DNA from: Niebla homalea
Lineage: Eukaryota > Ascomycota > Lecanoromycetes > Lecanorales > Ramalinaceae
Direction of reading: 5' to 3'
Assembly: GCA_019925105.1 (NCBI GenBank)
Contig: JAHGAU010000015.1
Span: 806,001-870,000, forward strand
DNA: 64,000 nucleotides
The position numbers and the translations under genes are program-made. This document shows positions 46,117 to 58,707 of this stretch, piece after piece; position 1 is the first letter of the stretch, and each line of letters begins with the position of its first letter. The notes under the pieces were generated by a model, which was not told the DNA's origin, ran no database searches, and worked only from the letters and a program-made list of their open reading frames with translations.

Positions 46117-46510
46117 AGCAGGGACATGCTTGATGCATGCGATAGTCTAGCGATATACTTGAAGCGACCTTGGAGGTGTTTGTGGTGTCGAAGCATTCCA
46201 AGTACGATATACGATACGAGCCAAAGGGAGAGAGTCTGGCGCAGGAATCTCAGCTGCATGAAGATCGCGTTCCTCAGCGACATCTACGAGAATGATGAGC
46301 CAAAACTTTGATTTGGGCGCAGTGACCGGTGCATGCATGGAGAGGGCATCGTGAAGCATTTACACGAGTCGCCGCATCGGATCCCAGATAAAATTTCATG
46401 CCCCAATGCTGCTGCACAAACAAACGTATCAGACTCCTGTCATTGATCATGCATGTGACTAGCCATATCGTTTCCATACTTCACTGTTCACTGCGCCAGC
46501 ATCAACCATC
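46117..46510. other. intergenic, about 390 bp
   Basis: This lies between the BET stop and the riboside-kinase start and should contain the kinase promoter. Nothing else is visible. Confidence 0.4.
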
Positions 46511-47301
46511 ATGACCAGTCCTGCATCTCCACTCCTCATCGCCCTGTCAGGCCCCACCTCCTCCGGCAAGACGACCATTGCATCCGCTCTCACATCCATC
46601 TTCCCCCAACACTGCCTGACCCTGGTCCACGCAGACGACTTCTACAAGCCCGACTCCGCCATCCCGCTCCACCCGACAGGCGTCCAGGACTGGGACTGCG
46701 CCGACGCCATAGACTGGCCCAAGTTCCGCCAGACGCTGCAGCATGTCCAGAATGGGGCCGCCTTACCGGATGATCTGATCAAGCAGGGCGGTGTGGAGGA
46801 CGGTGTGCATGCCTCTCCCGGGGGCAGAACGGGAGCAAGGTCTCGGCGGCAGGTGTGGCCCGACTGGGACGCCACGTGAAAGAGTGGTTGCCCCATGACA
46901 AGAAGATCGTGCTTGTAGAGGGGTTTCTGCTTTTCGGTGCCAGCGTAAGGGGCGAGCTGGGGGGGCTCTTTGATCTGTCAATCCTGCTGCGGGCTACGCG
47001 AGCAAATGCCGGGAAGAGGAGGGCGAGCAGGAATGGGTATGTCACGCTCGAAGGATTTTGGGAGGACCCACCGGGGTACTTTGACGATGTGGTGTGGCCG
47101 AATTATGTGAAGGAGCATGGGTACTTATTTGAGGACGAGGATGTGGAAGGGGAGCTGGCTAAGAGTATGAGTAGAGAGGGTCAGAGGGTCAATGTGGGGC
47201 CGGTGGATGATGTAGGACTGGACGTGATATGTGAATGGGTCGTTGATGGCATCAAGGGGGCAGTACTTGGAGAAGTGATGCGTGAAGGCTTTGAGAGCTA
47301 A
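46511..47301 (+). CDS. NRK1: nicotinamide riboside kinase-like protein, apparent frameshift
   Basis: NRK phosphorylates nicotinamide riboside to NMN in NAD+ salvage. The start reads SPLLIALSGPTSSGKTTIAS, a perfect P-loop, then LVHADDFYKPD with the acidic substrate residues, and QDWDCADAIDWPKF. After LPDDLIKQGGVEDG the frame shifts by one; the downstream frame QNGSKVSAAGVARLGRHV continues to KKIVLVEGFLLFG, then GYVTLEGFWEDPPGYFDDVVWPNYV, the family's lid and C-terminal block, and ends TAA at 47301. One extra base in the GGGGG run at about 46821-46825 restores a 263-residue protein. A splice of 27-37 nt cannot bridge the gap in phase. Either the run is misread or the gene is broken. Confidence 0.82.
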
Positions 47302-47699
47302 ACTCAGATACTCTACTCCTCAAGAACATACACGACTTGCCAGTCACCGCGACGCTACGGATCATCGGCTCTAAAACCAGTTCGACTGCGCTCTGAGAAC
47401 CTCTGTCAAATTCGTCAGGGGATGATGTGAACATGTCACTGAATGCTCATCCATCGTATGATGATTCTCATACGTCTTTGGCGAAGCCGATACTGAGCGA
47501 CGGGAGATCGTGGTCAGATCTGGGTATATCTTGCTGCTATGACTTGCACTATCGTTGACCTGGACGTTGATGATGCGAAATCTCAGCAGACTTTGAGCCG
47601 TTTGACGTCGGGGCCCCGTGACCAGCCGGACGCCTGAACTTCTCAGTACAATAGCTCTTTGGGGACCAAAAGCCTCGTGGTTTGAATTGCTAGGATCGA
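47302..47699. other. intergenic, convergent 3' ends
   Basis: About 400 bp between the kinase stop and the Rvb1 stop. No coding frame or repeat is supported. Confidence 0.4.
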
Positions 47700-49174
<1,475 letters not shown>

Positions 49175-49559
49175 GGCGGGCAGACATGCAAATGATCACG
49201 GATCAATGAATTGAGTCGATGTGTAGCAGCCGTTATGATCGATGTTGAGGCATTTCTGTGGATCTGGCTGACACTTTGTAAGCTTGGGACAGCAATGGCT
49301 CGTTGAATTGATTTTCCAAATTCGAACGCGCAAAGTTAGCAAAGACTGTTTGACAGCGCGGGACAACTTCCGCCCAGCCAAGCCAGCCTTTTCATCACGA
49401 CACGACCGAGGGGCCCCCCTCCGGACCCTCGGACCCTCGGACGACAAGTGAATCACGAAGCCTTGAATATGATGAATCAAGAGACTGACTGCTTTGACTA
49501 CAAGAATCTGAGGGCGAAGGTCCCATAATCCGGTTTGACATCATGTCAGCGCATGTGCC
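49175..49559. promoter_or_regulatory. shared divergent promoter region, RVB1 / DSC3
   Basis: About 385 bp between divergent starts. It contains a short direct repeat, CGGACCCT, three times at about 49422-49440. No known motif is recognised. Confidence 0.4.
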
Positions 49560-50357
49560 ATGCCATCCCTACCATCTGATGGCGATGCGATCGTCCTCAT
49601 CATCCGCTTCAGCACACCAACCCCAGACTTGCGTCTACCCATCTCATCTCCGCAATCAACGACCTCCTCTACCCTCTCCATCCTGATCCGTCCACAGCTG
49701 CCTCGCGAGCTATCAGCATGTCCACTTCGCTACATCTACGCTGGAGCTCTCCTGAAGCCAAAGACACCTCTGTCTGTCCCCCTCCGCCTCCATGAAAGAT
49801 CGACGCAGCCGGCTCGCCAATTCTACATCCATTGCTCCATCTCCACTGCCGCTCACCTCACCCTGCTCGAGCTCGAAGCGGAAGGTGATGAAGCGTCTCG
49901 TTTGGCTTCCTCGCCATCGTCGCCCACAAGCACGACTCAGTACGCCGCCCTGCAACCAGCAGTGCCGCAGGGTTTCGACCGCCTCCTGACTGCAGGCTTC
50001 ACCCCGACCGAGGTCGCGAGCCTGCGTTCCCAGTTCACAGCTATCCAGTCGCATGCTCATACACCGGATGACATGCCCACGAGCGCTGAGCTCCGGCGAT
50101 TGGAGGAGCGCTGGCTCGATTCCAACAATTCCGCTGGCAGCCCAGAGGCCGGGGATGATGGAGACGACGCATTGGTGGGTGGGACGGGTGGGCTTGAGGA
50201 CATACTGTGGGGGAACATCATGGGCTTTTTTTGGGCCTTGGGCGCCATCTTATGGCTGGTGCGGGAAGAAGGGGTTTGGAGCAAGAGGAGGCAGTTGGGA
50301 GTTCTGACTGGGGTCTTAGTCAACTTTGCATTCTGTGTCATACGCGCTGGAGGTTGA
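49560..50357 (+). CDS. DSC3: Dsc3-type subunit of the Golgi Dsc E3 ubiquitin ligase (DUF2407)
   Basis: The Dsc complex is a membrane ubiquitin ligase needed for SREBP cleavage and hypoxia adaptation in fungi. This single exon gives 265 residues. The N terminus is a ubiquitin-like fold (AIVLIIRFSTPTPDLRL, then LRYIYAGALLKPKTPL). After a low-complexity linker comes the family block PQGFDRLLTAGFTPTEVASLRSQF. The C terminus has acidic EAGDDGDDAL and two hydrophobic helices (IMGFFWALGAILWLV and LGVLTGVLVNFAFCVI), matching DUF2407. No intron is needed. It lies head-to-head with RVB1. Confidence 0.92.
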   Translation: MPSLPSDGDAIVLIIRFSTPTPDLRLPISSPQSTTSSTLSILIRPQLPRELSACPLRYIYAGALLKPKTPLSVPLRLHERSTQPARQFYIHCSISTAAHLTLLELEAEGDEASRLASSPSSPTSTTQYAALQPAVPQGFDRLLTAGFTPTEVASLRSQFTAIQSHAHTPDDMPTSAELRRLEERWLDSNNSAGSPEAGDDGDDALVGGTGGLEDILWGNIMGFFWALGAILWLVREEGVWSKRRQLGVLTGVLVNFAFCVIRAGG

Positions 50358-50941
50358 TTCCTGGCTTTGCAGAGGCTCTGGTACAGGTTGTGTTCTCTTT
50401 GGGACGGCATGGATGATGCAAACAGCCTCTGGTCGAGGGTTCGAGTCATTGGAAAGTATTGTGAATTCTTTTTTGATGATTTTGGAATGATGCTGCTCTC
50501 TGGCCGGTCCATCCGGCTCACACTTGTTCATTGACCTTGTCTATACACAATTTCAAGAGCGCCATGCAAAGCACAGCCTTCCTCATTTTGATGAGCTCCT
50601 CGAGTGCAAGCACAGACTCCAAGATGAAAAGGATGGATGACACTCGTCCAGCAAATGTCGATGTGCTAAATGTGAAGATCTGTATTGTACATTATCACCT
50701 GTGCAGTGTTGTCCTGGTCATTGGGTAGAATCGTCCAGGTTGCTCCCACCAGGAATTAGAAGTAGCGACTTTAAAGTCATCCCGTTGTCTATTCGTTGCA
50801 CTGATGACAGCGCGGCCGTAAGGTGGGCATCGAAGGCCCAGCAGTGAAACACCGACTCCATTTGGTAACAATGCTGATGCTGGTCTAGACTTCCCGCGCC
50901 TGAGGGAAACAGAAGGAAATGGCGAGACGGGGTCGCTTCAA
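50358..50941. other. intergenic, convergent 3' ends
   Basis: About 580 bp between DSC3 and the Kre6-like gene. No frame with a recognisable domain; only 3' UTRs are expected. Confidence 0.4.
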
Positions 50942-53082
50942 TCATGACTTACAATCATCGACGAAAGAATTTTGTGGCCAAGCGTGACTTGTTTGATGCC
51001 TGGTGTAGGATTAGCATTTGCCGCATCCAGGCGTTAGATGAGCTTACCAGAATGTCTTATTTGGATTGGTGTAGGCATCCATGTGATTCTCGATGTAAGA
51101 TGACGTCTCATATCCTGGAGGATCGCATGTGATGCTGAGATCATCTTCGGTTTGGTAAATCCTGACATAGTCGAATCGCATCGTGGCAGGCAGGAGCGAA
51201 GCAATACCAGTTAGGTTCAAACGAGCAAACCCGGTCGACATACCGAAATTCATCACCATTGACATGGGCTCCTGTGGAATCACGCGTTGACCGACGTTAC
51301 CATTGGGACCGATTGCTCTGGCATCCAGCTTCCAGGTTGGCTCGTCCGCCACCGTCCATGTGATGGTTCCTGTCTCACCCGGCGTATAGTAGAAACTGTA
51401 CTGGGCATATTCCTTTCCATTGTACCAGTCGTTATTGAGAAGTGTAAGTCCGGACAGCGCTTGTTGGAACGGACCACCTTGATAGCTGTTCAACCCAGTG
51501 ACCTTGTCATCGTAAATCTCTATGAACTCTGGTTCAGGTTAGCTTCTGCTTGGCTCGACCGAAGATAGCCCTTGACTTACCAGTGTTCGGTTGATACCAG
51601 ATATCGAAAGGCGCGAGTTGGCAACTCTGAGATACCTGGCCGACCATGTCACCAGCCGGGTCTATTGGAGCATTGCTGGCCTCGAGAACGTCTATCTCGG
51701 GCGCTGAGCGTGACTTTCCCGGCGTTGGGTGATCTTGACCCTTGCATGTGCATGCGGGCAAACGCATCCCTGGCAGATAACTCAAGCCATCGGTCATACT
51801 TTGGTTGGCGGTGATTCCCACATCGCAATCATCGTAGTAACTGTACGGCCACATGCCATCCGTTGTTGCAGCATAGCCTGGTCGTCCTAGATTGCCCATG
51901 GCCCAGAAACCAGGCCACAAGCCTATTGTATCACCGCGTCCAGGGAGGGAAATTGAAGCCTCCATCATGCCACCTTTGAAACACAATTTATTCCAACTTT
52001 GCAACATTGCGGATCGGTAATTCAGGCCGTGGTTTTGGAATGCCTCGAACCTGAGATTCAGGGTTCCATCCTGAGTTGTAGCAGCGTCGGGATCATACCA
52101 TTCAAGATCTTGCGTAACACCATACCACAAATCTACAGCCTGGAAGTAGGGATCGTCTCCATCATAGAATGTTCTCCCATCCTTATTGAACTCGTCCGAA
52201 AAGACGAGCTTCAATTTGGATCCGTCCGGAGCGCTTTTGGTTTGTGCAGATTTAGGAGTATCGGGATCGACCAAGCCTGTCCGTATATTTTTCAACAAAC
52301 CCACGTTTCCAACGTCCAAACAGTCCGCGCCAGACTTGCATGGGTCGGGCGGTTGGAAGCGCTGTACGAATGTACTATTGACGCGTTAGCGTTTGAACAC
52401 AGGCAGCCGGAGCAGATACATACAGAATCGGGTAGCCAATAAACAGCACGAGGAGTCCGAGTGTCACTAATGCTAACCCACCAATATTGAGAAAACCTCT
52501 CTTGGTAAAGATGTTGCATTCTCTTTTCTCTTTCTCGTTGGGGTCAGGATTGTGCAGCCAATCGTCCTTCTCGACATCCTCTGGAAAGAGGAGCAATCCA
52601 GCTGAAGGAAGTATGTTGTACTTCTCAGATACAGTCTGCGTATTGACATTATCATCATCACTTCCCGCCCTTGAAGGCGCCGTCGAGTCGGCGAAAGGGT
52701 CGAGGCCATATACTTTCGAATCGCGAAATCTACCGTCTGAACCAAGACTGGTCCGTCTGGATAGTGTCTCTGTGGGCGTCCCGGGGACGGATTCCTCATC
52801 CCGAAAACGATGCGTCCTAGATCGGGATGGAGGAATGAGTAGAGTTTCGGCGGAATCCACAGGTGCACCCCCGTAAAGCCTAGCTGCGGCAGGGTTCTCA
52901 AGTGTTGAAGGGGCTGTCGGCGGTCTTGTTTGAGGAATGAGAGATCTTGAAGCTGCAGACCCTTGGCTTTGAAGGGCTGGTCTGGTGTTGTGCGGTTCGC
53001 TAGTCAGAAGGTCAGATTGTGAGCTGTTGAGTCGTACATGAGGCGCTCTTGGTGGTGGTGAGGTGGAGTCGGAAGAGGACAT
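50942..53082 (-). CDS. KRE6: Kre6/Skn1-type beta-1,6-glucan synthesis protein (GH16-like)
   Basis: This type II Golgi/ER membrane protein is needed for beta-1,6-glucan in the cell wall. The exons are 53082-52424, 52374-51581, 51528-51048 and 50999-50942 (663 residues). The N-terminal 190 residues are cytosolic, Ser/Pro-rich, with RTSLGSDGR-type phosphorylation sites. A single transmembrane helix (GGLALVTLGLLVLFIGYPIL) follows NIFTKRGF. The luminal part has the SKN1/GH16 block FSDEFNKDGRTFYDGDDPYF, WLGNLG-like WAMGNLGRPG, and ARSAPEIDVLEA (the glycosidase active-site region E-I-D-x-x-E). The last exon (HAWPQNSFVDDCKS) is short but in phase and matches the family's conserved C-terminal Trp-Pro-x-Asn-Ser. 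All introns are GT-AG. Confidence 0.95.
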
Positions 53083-53902
53083 TGCGGAGAGGATGTTTTT
53101 AGAGAAAGGTGGTGAAGGCTTTCCAGGTATGTGAGGGAGAGTCAAGAGAGCAATGTCGACAGAAAAGCCGGAGAAGAGGTCGGTCGTGAATATTAAAGTG
53201 TATCGATCAGGGTAGGAACAGAGTGCCAGCTTCGACTTGAAGTATCTGTATTTGCCTGACGATAATGGAACCGCTATTGCCAGGAGACAGGTTAGACGTT
53301 ACCGCTCCCTGGGGTGCCTGAAGAGAAGCTTCGGTGACGCGCAAAGGCGAGACAAGAAATAAGACGGCAAAGCATCCAGACACTGTTCGATGAGCTTTCA
53401 AACGAGAGTAACGACCTGTATCGGTCTCACAGACGAGAGTCTAAAAGGAGAAATGTGGTTGGGAGTGAGTGAGTGCAGTGAGCGTCGTCGTAGGGGAAAT
53501 TCGCTGGACTGGAAAAGGCCAAAAGGGAGACCGGGACAGGATGCGCTAGGTAAGTTTGAGCCCAAGCGTAGAAATGAAAATAGAAAAATAACTTAATAAC
53601 CAGGCAAGCCAGGTACGAATGTACTTGTCGCTCAAGTGAGTCAGCAGAACTCCATTAGAGCTGATTCATACTGGAACCAGCTGGTGTGCTGGTTTAATTC
53701 AATCGAAGCCTTCGCGGCCAGGTTGTTGTTCGCCAACGTTGTCTTATCGACATACAATTCAATGGACAATGCGGCCCTCCCTCCTCAAACCTTTGTCTCT
53801 CCCAGACGAGATTGAAATTGGCCCTTGGCAACGGCACAACGATGCGGGTACAATCACTGTGATGATATATCTCCAAGGATTCCATGCTCATGTCCGATGA
53901 AC
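53083..53902. promoter_or_regulatory. upstream region of the Kre6-like gene
   Basis: About 820 bp with no supported gene. It lies between the Kre6-like start and the 3' end of the NuiA-like gene. Short frames occur on both strands but look like chance. Confidence 0.4.
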
Positions 53903-54688
53903 TCAACTCTCTACTGCTAGAGCTTTCATCCCAATGATCCTCTTTTTTGCGCTGTCTAATCCAACAACAAAGTATTCCAAACGTGTTTGTCCGAGCCGTA
54001 CCTTGAAGATCCGCGACTTGCCGTCGCTGGCCTTCTCGACCTCCTTCAGAAGCTGGCTGTATTGGCCTTGCGGGTCGAACTCCTTGCTTTCTACCGTTGA
54101 AACTTCGCCTTCATGGCCCACCAGGCTGCCAAATTCATCTGGACCAACGTCAATTTGAGGCTCTTCAATATCAAGAGGCAGCCAGCTTAGCTTGCACGCA
54201 CTTTCGCTGGGCATATTATTGCCATCCCACTTCAAGCTCACAGGCTCAAATGGCTCATCAGCTTCGGAAGCATAATCAGCTTCTATCTTCTGAAGCGAGG
54301 CTGGTACGTCTGTGTCTACCGATTTGGTGGACATCCGGGTGTATTTCGAATCGGTTGTTGATGCTTTGCTAGCACCAGTGTCCTGATTGGCTTGGTCCAA
54401 GAACGAGCTGTAGGTGTCGTCAGACATGCTTCTGCGGGCTCCTGAACTGCTGGATGAATTTGCAGTCGTTGCCCACTTCAAAGGCTCAAGAAGATTGCGT
54501 TTCCTGGGGCAAGGCGGAAGCGTATGGTTGAATATAGATTTGCTCCCCTCGCTCCCAGAGTTTGCGGCTGGAAACGGGCGCTGGTAAACAGCTTGGGAGA
54601 ATTGTCTAAAGTAACTCAGGATTTCGAATCTACACCTGAGTACATGGAGTACACCGTTGCTTGCCCTTATGCACTGGGAAATGATCAT
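53903..54688 (-). CDS. NuiA-like (nuclease A inhibitor-fold) fungal protein
   Basis: The frame gives 261 residues. The N-terminal about 140 are low-complexity. The domain starts QKIEADYASEADEPFEPVSLKW and ends SRIFKVRLGQTRLEYFVVGLD...RIIGMKALAVES, which matches the order of the cyanobacterial nuclease inhibitor NuiA (ESDYPFE-type start, V-Y-x-V strand, IVG-x-T end, ETVET-like tail). Fungal copies are of unknown function; whether they inhibit a nuclease has not been shown to my knowledge. The start could be the ATG at 54688 or, more likely, 54427 (MSDDTYSSF). The partial repeat EPLKW before the second start echoes PVSLKW in the domain. Confidence is moderate. Confidence 0.6.
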   Translation of the reverse strand: MIISQCIRASNGVLHVLRCRFEILSYFRQFSQAVYQRPFPAANSGSEGSKSIFNHTLPPCPRKRNLLEPLKWATTANSSSSSGARRSMSDDTYSSFLDQANQDTGASKASTTDSKYTRMSTKSVDTDVPASLQKIEADYASEADEPFEPVSLKWDGNNMPSESACKLSWLPLDIEEPQIDVGPDEFGSLVGHEGEVSTVESKEFDPQGQYSQLLKEVEKASDGKSRIFKVRLGQTRLEYFVVGLDSAKKRIIGMKALAVES

Positions 54689-54982
54689 GCGAACTTTTGC
54701 ATCTGATTAATTAGACCAGTGAAAAAGCGCTGATTTTCCTGCCCCCTCGGCCCCCATTTTAATTTTTTAAAAAATAGTGGACAGCCTTGGCATTTGTTTA
54801 CGTAGCACGGCCACGTTTTACAGCATCCGCATTCTTGATTTGTGTATCTTGATTTGTGTAGAGATTTCTTCCAGCTCCAAGTCCATGAAAAGACATTTCG
54901 GCTGCTACAAAGCCTGTAATGAAGAGACGCCCACATGCTAATAGGCCATAAGTCACACCGTCCGAGCCTCCAATGCGCCCCC

Positions 54983-56314
54983 TTATGAAGTGACCACGAG
55001 GTCCTTCTTCAAAGTCCCCAATACCGCCTTTTTCTCCGCAGGAGTCTGATAGGCGCCGTGACCAAATTTGGATGATGTATCGATCCATTTGAGATCCACC
55101 TTCTCCAACGCTTTCCGGCTTGTGTGAACGAACATGGACTTGCGGAGGGTCATCACCCGCTTTTTGACGCCGGGAACGCAGCCCTTGAGGATAATGAAGT
55201 CATTCTTTACTTCACCGTATCGAACGAAACCACCCATTCTTTCACCATATCAGTACAGTCCTTCTTCAAATGGAACAAAGGGGCACTTACGGCGTGATTT
55301 GCTTCTTGGAGACATCGAACTCCGTTGAGGCGTTGTCCTCGGCCTCCCCCTTGGCGACGCGATAGACCTTGTGATTGACTGACGTACGGTGATGATACCC
55401 ATCCTGACCGGCTCGAGCAACGGTCCATTGCACGTGCGATGGATGCCACGCCCCAATACAGGCAACCTTGCGCAAACCCTTGTGCGTCTTCCTCGGGAGC
55501 TTTTTCGTACCCCACCTACTGGTTACACCCTGAAAACCATGGCCCTTGGTAACGGCAATGCAGTCAATCATCTCATCCTTCTCAAAGATGGTGTTGATCT
55601 CTACTGGCTTCTCGAACATGCCCTTCCCATAGTCCACCTTTTCAGCGATGGTCCCACCGTTGACCTGGATCTCCATCAAATGTGCCTTCTTCTGCTTTAA
55701 TGGGGTCTTGCGAATCTGCGTATGAGCAAGAACGCGAACAACAGTGCAGTATTTCTTGATGCGCTCCAACTCTCGAGCGATGGGGGCCCCGCTATTCTCC
55801 GCGTGCTTCTTGGCATATTTGGTGAATGCCTTCTTCTTCGACTTGTACCAATTCTTGTAGAAGCGACGTTTGACTTCATCACTCAGATGCTCTGCCCACA
55901 CGGTCGTGAGGGAGCGAAGACCGCGTGGAGTTTCAATGTAACCAACGAGACCCACAACCATCATCTAGACAATGCTGTCAGTACATGGAGACACAAGAAG
56001 GACAGGAATTCGTACAGGAGGGGTCTCAATGACGGTCACAGCTTCAACGATCTCCTTCTTGTGCATCTTGGCTCCCGGACGTTCTAGATCACGGACAATG
56101 GTCGTCATTCCAGCTTTGTAACCCATAGCCGCCGTGAGGTGGACAGGCTCCTTGGAATTGTCTTTCGGGAAGCTCTTGACCTGGGTGTGCTATTAGGACA
56201 TGTTCAGCAACGATTTTGGCATACTAGTACCTTCCCACGATGTCTGGCGGCCCGCTTCCTTGGTAGAAAGGCGAGAGACCCATGGCGAGGCGCCTCAAAT
56301 TTACGGTGAGACAT
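54983..56314 (-). CDS. RPL3: large ribosomal subunit protein uL3 (Rpl3)
   Basis: Rpl3 lies at the peptidyl-transferase centre of the 60S subunit. The exons are 56314-56231, 56180-56016, 55964-55291 and 55238-54983 (392 residues). The start [21 protein letters not shown] is the family signature. Further anchors are [44 protein letters not shown], the W-finger region [19 protein letters not shown] with the invariant modified His region of WHPSH, and the C-terminal [21 protein letters not shown]. Intron 1 falls after the signature, as in many fungal RPL3 genes. All exons are in phase. Confidence 0.98.
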
Positions 56315-58707
56315 CTTCGGTGCAAGGGATGGTGGAGTGAGGATTCAGAGGATGGATACGTACAGCTGATGTATGGTCAGAGTTGTTGGAGTGGTTTGTG
56401 TGAGCTAGGCGAAACCCTAATCTTGCGGCCCTAGAGCCGAACAAGACAGCCCCACAGAGCCTTGGCCCTTGTCGGCAGAGCGAGGATCATGGAATTTGAG
56501 TCGTGCGCAGACCCTTTGTAGTGGTTCATACCTTTATTCGTAGCCTTTCTTACATCATCTTGTGATTACCAAAGGTTGTTTGCTTCAGACTACAATAGCT
56601 TCGCCCCAGCTCATTAGGGTCCTTCATTCCCATCTTTTTTGGATGGCCCTTCAGATTGGGACCAGACGGTGCTGTAAATGCCGTGGATTTTCCTCCAGTG
56701 CTTGATACATAACGATCCTCGAGGACTCAAAATGTCTGCGATATAGCCTCGTACATCTCACAGGTGTCACTTAAAATAAAAATGAACCAGGTATAGGAGA
56801 AAGTCAGATTAATACGCACGTTCACAAGAAGCTTCAGGGTTTTCCGCAAGCACTGCATGAATCTGTAGTGCGTATGGTGTGGTCAATGCGAGATCAAGGG
56901 CAAGCATCTACAGGGATCCACCACGATTACTCGAGCGCCTGAAAAAGAAGTCTCCCCCCCACAGCACCGAGGGAGAATGCATGCATGATGCAGCCATGCA
57001 GTCAGTGTGCGCAATGCATATCGGCATCTACGCCCAAGCAGGCTAACGCCTGTGAGAGGGCGTTGCTGACGCGAGCGACAAGCCAGCGGGCTTTTTGATG
57101 AAAATTCGTGGTGTTGGAACAAGGTTAGCTGCGTAAAGCCGACTAAATTCCACTCACTCTGCATGGACCGCCGGGGGTAACCCAAGATGAGCTGACGAGC
57201 GATGAGTATCGAAATCAAGTCGCGCAATCATTGTGAAGAAAGCTGCAGCTGGACCGTTAATCGCGTCAGTCACTCTTCGCAGGTCACACACTGATCCAGC
57301 TGGCGAGGAGAGTAGCTCGACAAGATAACCTTTCCACAGGCGAGAGATTTGCACTTTTGCAGCACACCTGACGGGCTGTACCATTTGTTTGGGGTAGTTC
57401 TAGGTAAGCGCTGGAGCCTGGAGGGGCTTGAGGGGCTGGCTCTGGATCACTGGAAGGCACACCATTATTACCAAAGGGCAATTGATCTTCCGGAGACGGA
57501 GTATTTTTAAGCTACCAGCCTGCGGGTCTCATTCTGTACCTAAAGTCGCGCCAGGGATAGCGTGTTGCGGAAGGCGGCTCAAGGCTAAAGGACAGGGGAG
57601 AAGTGGTACCAGGAATCCAGGATCACCAGACTGATAGGCTGGGTGTAAATTGACTTTGTGACTTTGAGTTGGTGTGGGTACTGGGTACTGGGTAGTGGAG
57701 AGATGAAGACGGCTGAAGGGCCGGAAGCGAAGATCGATCCAGTGTGAGTTTGCCTTGATCTGTACGGAGTCAGGCTGTAATCATCCTGAGGATAAAGATC
57801 GTGAGGATGGAGAACCGTCTGAGAGCCGGGACTGGACAAGGATCAACACAGATCAGCAGCCACATTGAAATAACAAGCTTCCACTCCGTAAGTCTATGAG
57901 CTCCGGAAACGTGGGAGTCGCGTGAAGAGACCACCTTGTGATGTTATCTATGTTGAGAGCGCTAGGTATTCTTCATACTGGAGATGTTTGGATTTTGGTG
58001 TCCTAATTATTCCCAAGACGAAAGATGGCGTATATTTGACGTGGCCGTTTTACAGGTGGGCGTGGTTGGTGTTCGCTGATAGGGCTAGTGAAGGCACCTA
58101 AATAATGTACTCATGATTGCGCGAGTGCGGGCGTAGCAGGCTTGGCGCCTTCAAGGGGAAAAAACTGGGGCATGCGTGCTACAGCCTACAGGCCTAGAGT
58201 AGTGCTGTCATCGTTCCCGAGGATTCAAGCCCCCTCCCCCCCGTCATCAGAGATCGTCGTGTCTCCCATCAAGTCCCATGCGGTTTTGAGGAATCGAAAT
58301 CTGGCACGCTAGTGGCATAGGTGAAGCTCCTCCCTAAAATAATGCTCCTTCCTCCTGAGTCCTGATTATTCCAAACTTCCCTTCTGAGTCCTGCCGTCGC
58401 AAGCGTCGCCCTTCACTCTCCCTTCACCCTCTTGTTTTTGTTTGTTTCCCCATCGGCACTTCTTGCTTTTCTGACCCCAAATCAACACCACTTCATCCTT
58501 TCACTGCCGATCTTCGCAACGCTGAGTAACAATTCTATTCACAATCAGATCTTCCATCCTTCCTGTTCCGCCTCCTCCAAGTCACGTCAGACGTTTCACG
58601 GCTACCCTCACGGTTGCCGTTCCTATTACTGCGGCAGTCCCACATGCTTCTTCTCCGATCTGTCTGGCTTCACTCGACAAGGTCATAAAAACGAAGCGGC
58701 TTGAACA
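56315..58707. promoter_or_regulatory. long divergent intergenic region, RPL3 / SSN6
   Basis: About 2.4 kb between the divergent starts of RPL3 and SSN6. No coding frame with a recognisable domain occurs. The last 300 bp before SSN6 is C/T-rich and should be its leader; a long open frame there (58432-58704) lacks ATG. The region is longer than elsewhere in the window. A C-tract (about 58231-58242) is present. Confidence 0.4.

Noticed and set aside
54685..54982. Small minus-strand frames between the NuiA-like gene and RPL3
   Set aside because: They are short, lack a domain and lie in the RPL3 3' region; no support beyond being open.
58432..58704. 90-codon open frame just before SSN6 as an upstream ORF
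   Set aside because: It contains no ATG and its composition is that of a C/T-rich leader.
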